From Nocardia salmonicida NBRC 13393 (GTDB lineage Bacteria > Actinomycetota > Actinomycetes > Mycobacteriales > Mycobacteriaceae): 64,000 nucleotides of DNA. The first letter of the stretch is position 1; each line of letters begins with the position of its first letter. This document shows positions 42,975 to 51,439 of this stretch, in pieces. A program made the translations under genes and the position numbers. The notes under the pieces are model-generated. The model worked only from the letters and a program-made list of their open reading frames with translations, made no database searches and was not told where the DNA came from. The stretch is taken from contig NZ_BDBR01000004.1 of assembly GCF_001613085.1 (NCBI RefSeq), positions 62,001-126,000 of the forward strand. The letters run 5' to 3'.

Positions 42975-44075
42975 ATGCGCATCGGTGTCCCCCAAGAAGT
43001 CAAGAACAACGAATTCCGCGTAGCGATCACACCGATCGGTGTGCACGAACTCGTGTCGAACGGTCATCACGTGGTCATCGAAGCGGGTGCCGGGCTGGGA
43101 TCGTCGATTCCCGATTCGGAATACCTCGCGGCAGGAGCGCAGATCCTCGCCGAAGCCGACAACGTCTGGGCCGAGGCGGATCTGGTGTTGAAGGTGAAAG
43201 AACCTGTCGCGCAGGAGTATCACCGCTTGCGCGAAGGGCTGATCCTGTTCACCTACCTGCATTTGGCGGCAGACCGGCCGTTGACCGAACAGCTACTGGC
43301 GCAGCGGGTTACGGCCATCGCCTACGAGACCGTGCAGTTGCCGTCCGGCGCGCTGCCGTTGCTGTATCCGATGTCGGAGGTCGCGGGCTGTCTGGCGCCG
43401 CAGGTGGGCGCGCACGCGCTGATGAAGCCCTATGGTGGTCGCGGGGTGTTGCTCGGCGGCGTCGGCGGCGTCGACCAGGCCAAGGTGGTCATCATCGGGG
43501 CCGGGGTGGCGGGACAGAACGCGGCCAATATCGCCTTGGGCATGGGCGCGCACGTGACACTGCTCGACACCGACCTCGACAAACTGCGAATGTCGTTCTG
43601 GCGCTACAACAATCGCGTGCGCGACTTGGCCTCGTCGAAGCTGGCGATCGCCGAGCAGGTCCGCGCGGCGGACATGGTGATCGGCGCCGTCCTGATCCCC
43701 GGCGCCGCGGCACCCAAGTTGGTGAGCAACGACCTGGTAGCGCAGATGAAACCGGGATCGGTGCTGGTCGATATCGCGGTCGACCAGGGCGGCTGCTTCG
43801 AAGACACCCACCCGACCACCCACGCGGATCTGACCTATCCGGTCCACGCCTCGACGTTCTATTGCGTGGCGAACATGCCGGGCTCCGTGCCGCATACCTC
43901 GACCTACGCACTGACCAACGCGACCCTGCCCTATGTGGTGGCCCTGGCCGACAAGGGCTGGGAACGCGCCTGCGCGCAGGATTCGAGCCTGGCACTGGGC
44001 CTGAACACCCACGCGGGCCACGTCACCAACGCACCGGTCGCTGCCGCCCATGACCTCGTGACACAGGTCCGGTGA
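42975..44075 (+). CDS. ald: L-alanine dehydrogenase
   Basis: A 366-aa NAD-dependent alanine dehydrogenase (pyruvate + NH4 to alanine and back). KVKEP gives the pyruvate-binding lysine, FTYLHLAA the catalytic histidine, and VIIGAGVAGQNAANIALGMGAHVT the NAD site; VDQGGCFEDTHPTTH and NMPGSVPHTSTYALTN are family signatures. AAGGAG lies 8 nt before ATG 42975. AldR is divergent upstream. In mycobacteria ald is induced by alanine and low oxygen. Confidence 0.96.
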   Translation: MRIGVPQEVKNNEFRVAITPIGVHELVSNGHHVVIEAGAGLGSSIPDSEYLAAGAQILAEADNVWAEADLVLKVKEPVAQEYHRLREGLILFTYLHLAADRPLTEQLLAQRVTAIAYETVQLPSGALPLLYPMSEVAGCLAPQVGAHALMKPYGGRGVLLGGVGGVDQAKVVIIGAGVAGQNAANIALGMGAHVTLLDTDLDKLRMSFWRYNNRVRDLASSKLAIAEQVRAADMVIGAVLIPGAAAPKLVSNDLVAQMKPGSVLVDIAVDQGGCFEDTHPTTHADLTYPVHASTFYCVANMPGSVPHTSTYALTNATLPYVVALADKGWERACAQDSSLALGLNTHAGHVTNAPVAAAHDLVTQVR

Positions 44076-44095
44076 GGGGCACAGGCGGCAGCGAA

Positions 44096-45196
44096 TCAGT
44101 CCTGTCGCGGGCCGGGTATGTCGACCAGCTCGGCCAGACGCGACCGATGAATACCGCCCGTGCCGAAGGCGATCTGGTCGGCCTTGGCCCGCTTGAGATA
44201 CAGGTGCGCGGGATGTTCCCAGGTCATACCCATACCGCCGTGTAGCTGCACGGCTTCCTCGCCCGCGAATACCGCGAGATCGCTGCAGAACGCCTGAGCC
44301 ACACCGGCCGCCACGGCGGCGTCGGCGTCGTGCGCGGCGAGGGTGGCCGCGGCGTATCGAGCGGCCGCGTTGGCGGACTCGACCGCGGTGTAGAGATCGG
44401 CCAGCCGGTGCTTGATCGCCTGGAAGCCGCCGACCACCCGACCGAACTGGCGTCGCTCCTTCAAGTAGGCCACGGTCTCTTCGAGGCACCACCGGGCAAT
44501 GCCGTATTGCTCCGACGCCAGCAGGGCGGTGCCCGCCTCGAGCGCGCGACGCACCGCGACCTCTCCGTCGGCGACGACCTGCTCACCCGCGACGGCGTCG
44601 AAGGTGATGTCGGCCAGCTGCCGAGTCATGTCGAGCGAGATCACCGGGCTGATGTCGGCACGGTCGGCCGAAACGGCGTACACCGCAATGCCTTCGGGCC
44701 CGCTGACCGGAACCAACAGGACGTCGGCCTCGAGCGCACCGGCCACGCTGGTGACGGTGCCGGTCAGGCCGTCCGACCCCAGGGACACGGTGGGAAACGT
44801 CCCGTCGGCCGACGTGGACAACGGTGTCACGAGCGCCGCGGTCAGCTCCCCCGCCGCCAACTGACCGAGCAGCGGACCGTCGGTGTCGAGCAGCAGGGTG
44901 GTCGCCACTACCGCACTCGTCAGGAACGGCACCGGCGCGACGAAACGGCCGAGTTCCTCGAGCACGACCGCGGCCTCCCGTGCCGAGGCTCCCGCACCCC
45001 CGCGGTCCTCGGGGACCAGCAGCCCGGCCAGACCGAGGTCGACGGCGATGCTCTTCCACAGGCTTGCGACCAGCGACCGGTCACCGTCGTAGAGCGCCGT
45101 CACCGCACCCGGATCACACTGTGCGGCGAGCACAGCGCGCACGACATTGCGCAGGTCGTCCTCGACCTCGGTGTAGAGCAGATCCAGCTCGGTCAT
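44096..45196 (-). CDS. acyl-CoA dehydrogenase, small (alpha/beta type) subunit
   Basis: A 366-aa acyl-CoA dehydrogenase of the degenerate-half type: RRQFGRVVGGFQAIKHRLAD and VQLHGGMGMTWEHPAHLYLKRA match the N-half of the fused FadE at 11515. The glycine-rich GSGAGSD flavin loop of the large subunit is missing, so it probably pairs with the next upstream gene (45193) as an alpha2beta2 complex, as ChsE proteins do. ATG 45196 overlaps that gene's stop (ATGA). Last gene of the eight-gene operon. Confidence 0.88.
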   Translation of the reverse strand: MTELDLLYTEVEDDLRNVVRAVLAAQCDPGAVTALYDGDRSLVASLWKSIAVDLGLAGLLVPEDRGGAGASAREAAVVLEELGRFVAPVPFLTSAVVATTLLLDTDGPLLGQLAAGELTAALVTPLSTSADGTFPTVSLGSDGLTGTVTSVAGALEADVLLVPVSGPEGIAVYAVSADRADISPVISLDMTRQLADITFDAVAGEQVVADGEVAVRRALEAGTALLASEQYGIARWCLEETVAYLKERRQFGRVVGGFQAIKHRLADLYTAVESANAAARYAAATLAAHDADAAVAAGVAQAFCSDLAVFAGEEAVQLHGGMGMTWEHPAHLYLKRAKADQIAFGTGGIHRSRLAELVDIPGPRQD

Positions 45197-46371
45197 CGGG
45201 CAACCTCGTTCCATGGTCGGTCCTTGTCGGTTCGCGACTCGGGTGGCAGGCCGAGAATCCGCTCGGACACGATGTTGCGCAGAATCTCGGAGGTGCCGCC
45301 TTCGATCGAGTTGCCCTTGGCCCGCAGGTAGCGGTAGCCCGCGTCCCGGGCGTTGAAATCGACCCGGTCGGGCCGGACCATGGTCCAGTCCGAGTAGCGC
45401 AGGCCCTCTTCGCCGAGGATCTCCAGTTCCAGGCCGGACAGCTGCTGGGCGACCCGGGCGAAGGTCAGCTTCATCGCCGCTCCTTCCGGACCCGGCCTGC
45501 CCTGAGCCAGCTTCTGCCGCAGCCGCATGCCGGTGATCCGGCCTACCTCGGCATCGACCCACAGCCGCAACAGCCGGTCGTGCAACTCGGATGTGCGCCG
45601 GTCGGGATGCGCGCGCCAGGTGTCGGTGACCACGCCGACGATTCCGGACTCGCGGTCACTTGCCCTGCCGCCGATCGCGACCCGCTCGGTATTGAGCGTC
45701 GCGTTGGCCACCCGCCACCCGTCACCTTCGCCACCGAGGCGCTGGGCATCGGGAATGCGGACACCGGTGAGGAAGACCTCGTTGAACTCGGCCTCGCCGG
45801 TGATCTGACGCAGCGGCCGGACCTCCACGCCGGGATCGGTCATGTCGCACAGGAAGTACGTCATGCCGCGGTGCTTGGGCAGCCCGGTGTCGGTGCGGGC
45901 CAGCAGGATCGCGAACTGGGCGAGGTGCGCCCCCGAGGTCCACACCTTCTGCCCGTCCACGACCCAGTCCTCGCCGTCGCGGACCGCACGGGTGCTGACG
46001 TTGGCCAGGTCGGAGCCCGCGCCCGGCTCGCTGAAGAGCTGGCACCAGATTTCCTCGCCGGTCCACAGCGGCCGCAGGAAGCGCCGCTTCTGCTCGTCGG
46101 TCCCGTAGGCCAGGATCGTCGGCGCCGCCATGCCGAGCCCGATGCCGTTGCCCTCGGGGTTGTTGTCGGGTGCGCCCGCCTCCGCGAAGGCACGGTCCAC
46201 CTCGAGTTGCCGGGCAGGCGCTAGACCCAGCCCACCGTGGCCGTGCGGGAAGTACACCCAGGCCAGTCCCGCGTCGTAACGGGCGCGCAGGAACTCCAGG
46301 CGCTCGGTCGTGGCCGGATCATGGGCGGCGAGGAACTCCTCGATCGCCCGGGCCAGTTCGTCGACTGTCAT
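45193..46371 (-). CDS. acyl-CoA dehydrogenase, large (alpha/beta type) subunit
   Basis: A 392-aa acyl-CoA dehydrogenase: LFSEPGAGSDLANVSTRAV, VDGQKVWTSGAHLAQF, and the tail GGTSEILRNIVSERILGLP. It corresponds to the C-half of the fused protein at 11515 and should carry FAD contacts lacking in the small subunit. ATG 46371 and the stop both overlap neighbours by 4 nt. With the APH-like kinase upstream it also recalls ACAD10/ACAD11 and Pseudomonas LvaA/LvaC systems, in which a hydroxyacyl-CoA is phosphorylated and then dehydrated or isomerised. Confidence 0.9.
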   Translation of the reverse strand: MTVDELARAIEEFLAAHDPATTERLEFLRARYDAGLAWVYFPHGHGGLGLAPARQLEVDRAFAEAGAPDNNPEGNGIGLGMAAPTILAYGTDEQKRRFLRPLWTGEEIWCQLFSEPGAGSDLANVSTRAVRDGEDWVVDGQKVWTSGAHLAQFAILLARTDTGLPKHRGMTYFLCDMTDPGVEVRPLRQITGEAEFNEVFLTGVRIPDAQRLGGEGDGWRVANATLNTERVAIGGRASDRESGIVGVVTDTWRAHPDRRTSELHDRLLRLWVDAEVGRITGMRLRQKLAQGRPGPEGAAMKLTFARVAQQLSGLELEILGEEGLRYSDWTMVRPDRVDFNARDAGYRYLRAKGNSIEGGTSEILRNIVSERILGLPPESRTDKDRPWNEVAR

Positions 46372-47447
46372 CGTGCCTCCTGACTGTGCGGCTCGGCGCC
46401 GGCTGGAGCGTTCTCGTCGGTCTCGAAACGTAGTGCGGCGAGGCCGGTTTCGAGCAGCGGTTCGACCGAGGCGCCGATGGTCTCGAAGCCCTCGCCCACG
46501 GTCTGGCCGTGCAGGTAGCGGTAGTGCACGCCCTCGAGGATCGCGGCGAGCTTGAAGGCCGCCAGGCCCAGGTAGAAACCGAAGCGCGACATGTCGCGGT
46601 CGCTGCGCGCGGTGTAGCGCGCGATGATCTCGGCTTCGGACAGGAACCCGGGCGCGGCAGAGGCGTCGGCCACATTCGTGTTGCTCGAGGTCGCGGCGGC
46701 GAGGCGACCGTAGACGACCATCAACGCCAGATCGGTGAGTGGGTCGCCGAGAGTGGCCATTTCCCAATCGATGACGGCAGCGATTCGGTCGTCGGCGTCG
46801 GTCAACACATTGTCGAGGCGGAAGTCGCCGTGCACGATCCCGACCGCCGACTCGGCGGGCACGTCGGCGGCAAGGCGCGCGTGGAGCTCGACGGCCGCGG
46901 GCAGGTCGCGGGTGTGCGAGGCGTCGAGCTGCTTGCGCCACCGGTTCACCTGGCGCGCGAGAAAACCCGTCGGGTGACCGAAGTCCGACAGCCCGACCGC
47001 GGCCGGATCGACAGCGTGCAACGCGGCGAGGGTGTCGATCAGACCGGTCGAGATCGCCCTGGTCCGTTCGGGTCCCAGCGCCACCAGCTCCGCGGCGTCG
47101 CGATACGGCGTGCCCTCGACGCGCTCCATCACATAGAACGGCGCGCCGACAACATCGGCGTCACCGCACAGCGCGTACATCTCGGGCACCGGGACGGCGG
47201 TCGGCCGCAGCGCCGCCATCACCCGGTATTCGCGCGCCATGTCGTGCGCGGTCGCCAGCACATGGCCCAGCGGCGGACGACGAACGATCCACCGCCGGGT
47301 GCCATCGGTGACCTCGTAGGTCAGGTTCGACCTCCCACCCGCGATCAGCCGACCACTGATCGGCGAGTCGGCACCGGGGATCTCGGTCCGCAACCACGCC
47401 GCGAAGCGACCGAGATCGAGCCCGGGGAGTTCGGTCCGGATCCCCAT
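46368..47447 (-). CDS. APH-family phosphotransferase (ACAD10/11-like kinase domain)
   Basis: A 359-aa aminoglycoside-phosphotransferase-fold kinase. GGRSNLTYEVTDG is the nucleotide loop, HGDFRLDNVL the catalytic loop, and VIDWEMATLGDPLTDLA the metal-binding loop. Free-standing relatives next to acyl-CoA dehydrogenases match the N-terminal part of mitochondrial ACAD10/11 and LvaA, which phosphorylate 4-hydroxyacyl-CoAs. So a role on a hydroxylated acyl-CoA is more likely than antibiotic resistance (inference). ATG 47447 shares one base with the MaoC stop; its own stop overlaps the large dehydrogenase start. Confidence 0.88.
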   Translation of the reverse strand: MGIRTELPGLDLGRFAAWLRTEIPGADSPISGRLIAGGRSNLTYEVTDGTRRWIVRRPPLGHVLATAHDMAREYRVMAALRPTAVPVPEMYALCGDADVVGAPFYVMERVEGTPYRDAAELVALGPERTRAISTGLIDTLAALHAVDPAAVGLSDFGHPTGFLARQVNRWRKQLDASHTRDLPAAVELHARLAADVPAESAVGIVHGDFRLDNVLTDADDRIAAVIDWEMATLGDPLTDLALMVVYGRLAAATSSNTNVADASAAPGFLSEAEIIARYTARSDRDMSRFGFYLGLAAFKLAAILEGVHYRYLHGQTVGEGFETIGASVEPLLETGLAALRFETDENAPAGAEPHSQEAR

Positions 47448-47899
47448 CACACCACCACGAGCGACACGGTCTCGACCACGCACACCGGCTTGTCGCCGCC
47501 CTCGCGCTCGACGGTGACCTGCGCGGTGACCAGGTGTCCGCCGCCACCGGGCTTCACCGAGAGCAACTCGACACCGGCGCGAACCTTCGAGTCGACCGGC
47601 ACCGGCGCCGGGAACCGAAGCTTGTTGGCGCCGTAGTTGACACCCATGCGGACGCCCTCGATCCGATAGACCTGTCCGACCAGATCCGGGACCAGCGACA
47701 GCGTCAGATAGCCGTGCGCGATGGTGGTTCCGAACGGGCCGTCGGCCGCCTTCGCCGGATCGACATGGATCCATTGGTGATCGCCGGTCGCGTCCGCGAA
47801 GGTGTCGATCTGGGGCTGGGCCACGGTGTGCCACTCGGAGTAGCCGAGATGGGTGCCGACAGCGTCGGTGAGTTCGTCGATGCCGTGGAAGGTCCTCAT
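47447..47899 (-). CDS. MaoC-type dehydratase/hydratase (single hotdog)
   Basis: A 150-aa hotdog protein with FADATGDHQWIHVDPAKAA followed by GTTIAHGYLTLSL, the R-hydratase motif with Asp and His. It hydrates or dehydrates an acyl-CoA; acts as a dimer. Overlaps the SDR before it (ATGA) and the kinase behind it by one base. Confidence 0.9.
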   Translation of the reverse strand: MRTFHGIDELTDAVGTHLGYSEWHTVAQPQIDTFADATGDHQWIHVDPAKAADGPFGTTIAHGYLTLSLVPDLVGQVYRIEGVRMGVNYGANKLRFPAPVPVDSKVRAGVELLSVKPGGGGHLVTAQVTVEREGGDKPVCVVETVSLVVV

Positions 47900-48651
47900 G
47901 CCTTCGGCCCGCCCGCGACGTAGAGCACCTGGCCGGAGACGAAACCGGCGCCCTCGCTGACGAAGAACGACACCGCGTGCGCGATGTCGTCGGGCACGCC
48001 GGTGCGCGCCACGGGGATCTCGGCCGCGGCCCCGGCCTTGAAGTCCTCGAACGGAACACCGATGCGCGCCGCCGTAGCCGCGGTCATCTCGGTTTCGATG
48101 AAACCGGGTGCGATCGCGTTCGCGGTGACGCCGAACTTGCCGAGCTCGAAGGCGAGGGTCTTGGTGAATCCCTGCAGCCCGGCCTTGGCGGCGGCGTAGT
48201 TGGCCTGTCCTCGGTTGCCGAGCGCCGAGGTGCTCGACAGGTTGACGATGCGTCCGAAACCGGCCTTGGTCATGTGCTTCTGGACCGCCCGGGTCATCAG
48301 GAACGACCCGCGCAGGTGCACGTTCATGACGATGTCCCAGTCGTCGGCGGTCATCTTGAAGATCAGGTTGTCGCGCAGGACGCCTGCGTTGTTGACCAGG
48401 ACGGTGGGCGCGCCGAGCTCGGCGGTGACCCGCTCGACAGCGGCGTCGACGGCGGCCTCGTCGGCGACGTCGGCGCCGATCGCGATCGCCCGGCCACCGG
48501 CGGCCTCGATCCGGTCGACCACGGGTTTGCCCGCGGCCTCGTCGAGATCGATGACGGCGACGGCGAATCCGTCCGCGGCCAGACGGCGGGCCACGGCCGC
48601 GCCGATTCCTCGGGCGGCACCGGTGACGATCGCGGTGTTGGTGGTGCTCAT
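47896..48651 (-). CDS. SDR, FabG-like 3-oxoacyl reductase/dehydrogenase
   Basis: A 251-aa SDR: TGAARGIG, NNAGVLRDN, YAAAK, and tail GFVSGQVLYVAGG. NAD(P)-linked interconversion of 3-keto and 3-hydroxyacyl-CoA (or ACP) is the usual role. ATG 48651 is preferred over GTG 48660, since AGGAG is 8 nt from it. It lies 42 bp behind the next SDR gene, the only real gap within the operon apart from overlaps. Confidence 0.9.
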   Translation of the reverse strand: MSTTNTAIVTGAARGIGAAVARRLAADGFAVAVIDLDEAAGKPVVDRIEAAGGRAIAIGADVADEAAVDAAVERVTAELGAPTVLVNNAGVLRDNLIFKMTADDWDIVMNVHLRGSFLMTRAVQKHMTKAGFGRIVNLSSTSALGNRGQANYAAAKAGLQGFTKTLAFELGKFGVTANAIAPGFIETEMTAATAARIGVPFEDFKAGAAAEIPVARTGVPDDIAHAVSFFVSEGAGFVSGQVLYVAGGPKA

Positions 48652-48702
48652 GGGAGTCACTCCTGTGGGTTCGATGTGTGTTCGGCTGGGCGAGGCGATA
48701 AT

Positions 48703-49458
48703 TCAGACGCCGCCGGTCAAGGTCATGCCGCCGTCGACGACCAGCAGCTGGCCGGTGATCCAGCCGGCATCGGCGGAGAGCAGGAACGCCACCGCGCCCG
48801 CGATGTCCTCTGGCACTCCGAGCCGTTTGAGCGGGTAGGTCTCGGCGAGTTCCTGCTCTCGACCCTCGTAGAGCGCGGTGGCGAACTTCGTCTTCACCAC
48901 GGCGGGCGCCACCGCGTTGACCCGGATGTTCGGGCCGAGCTCGACGGCCAGTTCCTGGGTGATGTAGGTCAGCATCGCCTTGCTGGCACCGTAGAAGCCG
49001 ATGCCCGGCGCGGGCCGTACGCCGGCGACCGAGGAGACGTTGACGACCGCGCCGCCGTGCTCGCCCATCCACGCCTTGTGCGCCTGCTGAGCCCACGACA
49101 ACGCCGCGAGGCAATTGACCTCGATGATCTTGCGGGCGGCCTGGAGATCCATCTCGATCATCGGCCCGTACACCGGATTGATTCCGGTGTTGTTCACCAG
49201 CAGGTCGACGCTGCCGAACGCCGCGATCGCCCGCCCGACCGCATCGGCCTGGTGCTCGACGTCGTCGGCGCGTCCGGCTACCCCGAGCGCGTGCTCGGCG
49301 CCGCCCAACTGCTCGACGGCGTCGTCGAGCGCGTCCTGTGTGCGTGCGGTGATCACGACCTTCGCCCCGTCGGCCACCAGTCGCTCGGCGATGCCGAAGC
49401 CGATGCCCCGGCTCGCCCCGGTCACGATCGCGGTCTTGCCCGCGAATCGGCCGGTCAC
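48703..49458 (-). CDS. SDR family oxidoreductase
   Basis: A 251-aa SDR with TGASRGIG, NNTGINPVYG (the NNAG motif with Thr), YGASK, and tail GWITGQLLVVDGG. GTG 49458 overlaps the thiolase stop (GTGA). Two different SDRs in one operon suggest that two hydroxyl positions are handled, for example the 3-OH and a second hydroxyl on the acyl chain (inference). Confidence 0.9.
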   Translation of the reverse strand: MTGRFAGKTAIVTGASRGIGFGIAERLVADGAKVVITARTQDALDDAVEQLGGAEHALGVAGRADDVEHQADAVGRAIAAFGSVDLLVNNTGINPVYGPMIEMDLQAARKIIEVNCLAALSWAQQAHKAWMGEHGGAVVNVSSVAGVRPAPGIGFYGASKAMLTYITQELAVELGPNIRVNAVAPAVVKTKFATALYEGREQELAETYPLKRLGVPEDIAGAVAFLLSADAGWITGQLLVVDGGMTLTGGV

Positions 49459-50672
49459 GACAGACGCTCCAGCACCATCGCCATACCCTGGCCGCCGCCG
49501 ACACACATGGTCTCGAGGCCGAACTGCTTGTCGTGGTAGCGAAGTGAGTTGATCAGGGTGCTGGTGATCCGCGCGCCGGTCATGCCGAACGGGTGTCCCA
49601 CCGCGATCGCGCCGCCGTTGATATTGACCTTGTCCTCGGGGATGCCGAGCTCGCGGGCCGAGCCGATCACCTGCACCGCGAAGGCCTCGTTGATCTCCAC
49701 CAGGTCGATGTCGTCGACAGTGAGACCGGCGCGCAGCAGCGCCTTCTTCGACGCTTCGATCGGGCCCAGGCCCATGACCTCGGGCGACAACGCCGAGACT
49801 CCGGTGCTGACGACCCGGGCCAACGGGGTGAGGCCGAGCTCCTTGGCTCGCGTGTCGGACATGATCACCAGGGCGGCCGCCCCGTCGTTGAGGGCACAGC
49901 AGTTGCCCGCGGTGACGGTGCCATCGGGACGGAACACCGGCTTCAGCGCCGAGACCGCTTCCAGGGTGACCCCCGCGCGCGGACCGTCGTCGGTGCTGAC
50001 AACCGTGCCGTCGGGCAATGTCACCGGTGTGATGTCGGTGGCCCAGAAGCCGTTGGCGATCGCCTTCTCCGCCAGGTTCTGCGACCGCACGCCGAAGGCG
50101 TCCTGTTCCGCGCGGGTGATGCCGGTGAACTGGGCGACGTTCTCCGCCGTCTGCCCCATCGCGATGTACACATCGGGAGCCAGTCCGTCGACGCGCGGAT
50201 CACCCCAGGTCGAGCCGCCCGCGGCACGCTTCTCGGTGCGAGCCACCGCGTCGGCGAAGTAGGGATTCTGTGTGTCGGGCAGGCCGTCGGCATTGCCCTT
50301 GAAGTAGCGGCTCACTGTCTCGACACCGGCCGAGATGAAGACATCACCTTCGCCGGCCTTGATCGCGTGCAGCGCCATCCGGGTGGTCTGCAAGCTCGAC
50401 GAACAGTAGCGGTTGACCGTAGTACCCGGGACGCCGTCGAGCCCCGCCAGTACCGAGACCACCCGGGCCATGTTGAAGCCCGATTCCCCCGCGGGCTGCC
50501 CACAGCCGAGTACCAGGTCCTCGATCTCGGCGGGGTTCAGTGCGGGTACCTGCGCCAAGGCGGCCTGGACCATCTGAACGGTCAGATCATCGGGGCGCAT
50601 GTCTTTGAGCGACCCCTTGCCTGCCCGGCCGATCGGGGAACGGGCGGCGGCGACGATCACGGCTTCCGGCAT
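49455..50672 (-). CDS. acetyl-CoA acyltransferase (FadA3-like thiolase)
   Basis: A 405-aa degradative thiolase: Cys90 in TVNRYCSSSLQTT, GHPFGMTGAR histidine, and Cys in MCVGGGQGMA. Very close in wording to Mycobacterium FadA3 (Rv1074c) (from memory). It releases acetyl-CoA from 3-ketoacyl-CoA. First gene of the operon to 44096. The promoter contains the 18-bp palindrome at 50687-50704, so it is the first target of the divergent TetR. Confidence 0.93.
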   Translation of the reverse strand: MPEAVIVAAARSPIGRAGKGSLKDMRPDDLTVQMVQAALAQVPALNPAEIEDLVLGCGQPAGESGFNMARVVSVLAGLDGVPGTTVNRYCSSSLQTTRMALHAIKAGEGDVFISAGVETVSRYFKGNADGLPDTQNPYFADAVARTEKRAAGGSTWGDPRVDGLAPDVYIAMGQTAENVAQFTGITRAEQDAFGVRSQNLAEKAIANGFWATDITPVTLPDGTVVSTDDGPRAGVTLEAVSALKPVFRPDGTVTAGNCCALNDGAAALVIMSDTRAKELGLTPLARVVSTGVSALSPEVMGLGPIEASKKALLRAGLTVDDIDLVEINEAFAVQVIGSARELGIPEDKVNINGGAIAVGHPFGMTGARITSTLINSLRYHDKQFGLETMCVGGGQGMAMVLERLS

Positions 50673-50686
50673 CGAATCTCCTCAAT

Positions 50687-50704
50687 TAAGTAAGCGCTTG
50701 CTTA
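50687..50704. promoter_or_regulatory. KstR2-like palindromic operator
   Basis: TAAGTAAGCGCTTGCTTA, an 18-bp near-perfect palindrome with one mismatched pair, 15 bp upstream of the thiolase start. On the minus strand it fits the KstR2 consensus AnCAAGnnCTTGnT at all but one fixed base. Confidence 0.75.
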
Positions 50705-50816
50705 GTCAGCATGGTGCAACAGCCCGGCCACGGCCGTCAATACGCGCATCCTTGTAATCCACGTCACACCACCTGGTCCGAGGCAGGCGATTCCGGGGCG
50801 AGATAATGACCCGGCG

Positions 50817-51410
50817 ATGACCGACATGACAGAAGCCCGCTCCGATGCGACCCGCGCGCGTCTACTCGACGCGGCCATCGCCGCGTTCGCCGAGAAGGGC
50901 TTCAACGGCACCACCACGCGCGACATCGCCGCGGCTGCGGGCCTGAGCCCCGCCGCGGTGTACGTGCATCACAAATCGAAGGAAGAGCTGCTCTATCTGA
51001 TCTCGCGGACCGGGCACGAGGAAACACTCGACCTCGTGCTGAAGGGGGTCGAGTCGTCCGACGAGCCGGCCACCGCGCTGCGAAATGTGGTGCACGCCTT
51101 CGCTGTTCACCATGCCAGAGGACACACCGGCGCCAGGATCGTGAACTACGAGCTGTCCGCGCTCACCCCCGAGCACTACGCCGAGATCCTCGACATTCGC
51201 CACCGGATCGACCGGGAGATTCGTGGACTCGTCGAGCGCGGCGTCGCGGCGGGCGTCTTCGACACCGCCAGCCCCCGGATGGCGGCGGTCGCCCTGCTCT
51301 CGCTGGGCATCGACATCGCCCGCTGGTACCGCGACGAGGGTGAATGGAGCCCCGAAGACATCGCCGCCGCCTATGCCGACATGGCGCTACGCATCGTCGG
51401 GGCGCACTGA
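50817..51410 (+). CDS. TetR-family regulator of the fatty-acyl operon
   Basis: A 197-aa TetR protein: TTTRDIAAAAGLSPAAVYVHHKSKEELLY is the helix-turn-helix, close in wording to KstR2-type and fatty-acid regulators. It is divergent from the thiolase operon with the operator between them, so autoregulation and operon repression are expected, with an acyl-CoA as likely inducer. The C-terminal part (HHARGHTGARIVNYELSALT) resembles the short-loop ligand domain of KstR2. Not enough is seen to call it an orthologue, since the ipdAB genes of the KstR2 regulon are missing here. Confidence 0.88.
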   Translation: MTDMTEARSDATRARLLDAAIAAFAEKGFNGTTTRDIAAAAGLSPAAVYVHHKSKEELLYLISRTGHEETLDLVLKGVESSDEPATALRNVVHAFAVHHARGHTGARIVNYELSALTPEHYAEILDIRHRIDREIRGLVERGVAAGVFDTASPRMAAVALLSLGIDIARWYRDEGEWSPEDIAAAYADMALRIVGAH

Positions 51411-51439
51411 CCCGGCGAACCCCGGTGAGCTGTCGCGAA

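Noticed and set aside
46368..47447. An aminoglycoside resistance gene
   Set aside because: Although the fold is APH, it lies in a beta-oxidation operon with overlapping genes, matching ACAD10/11-type kinases instead.
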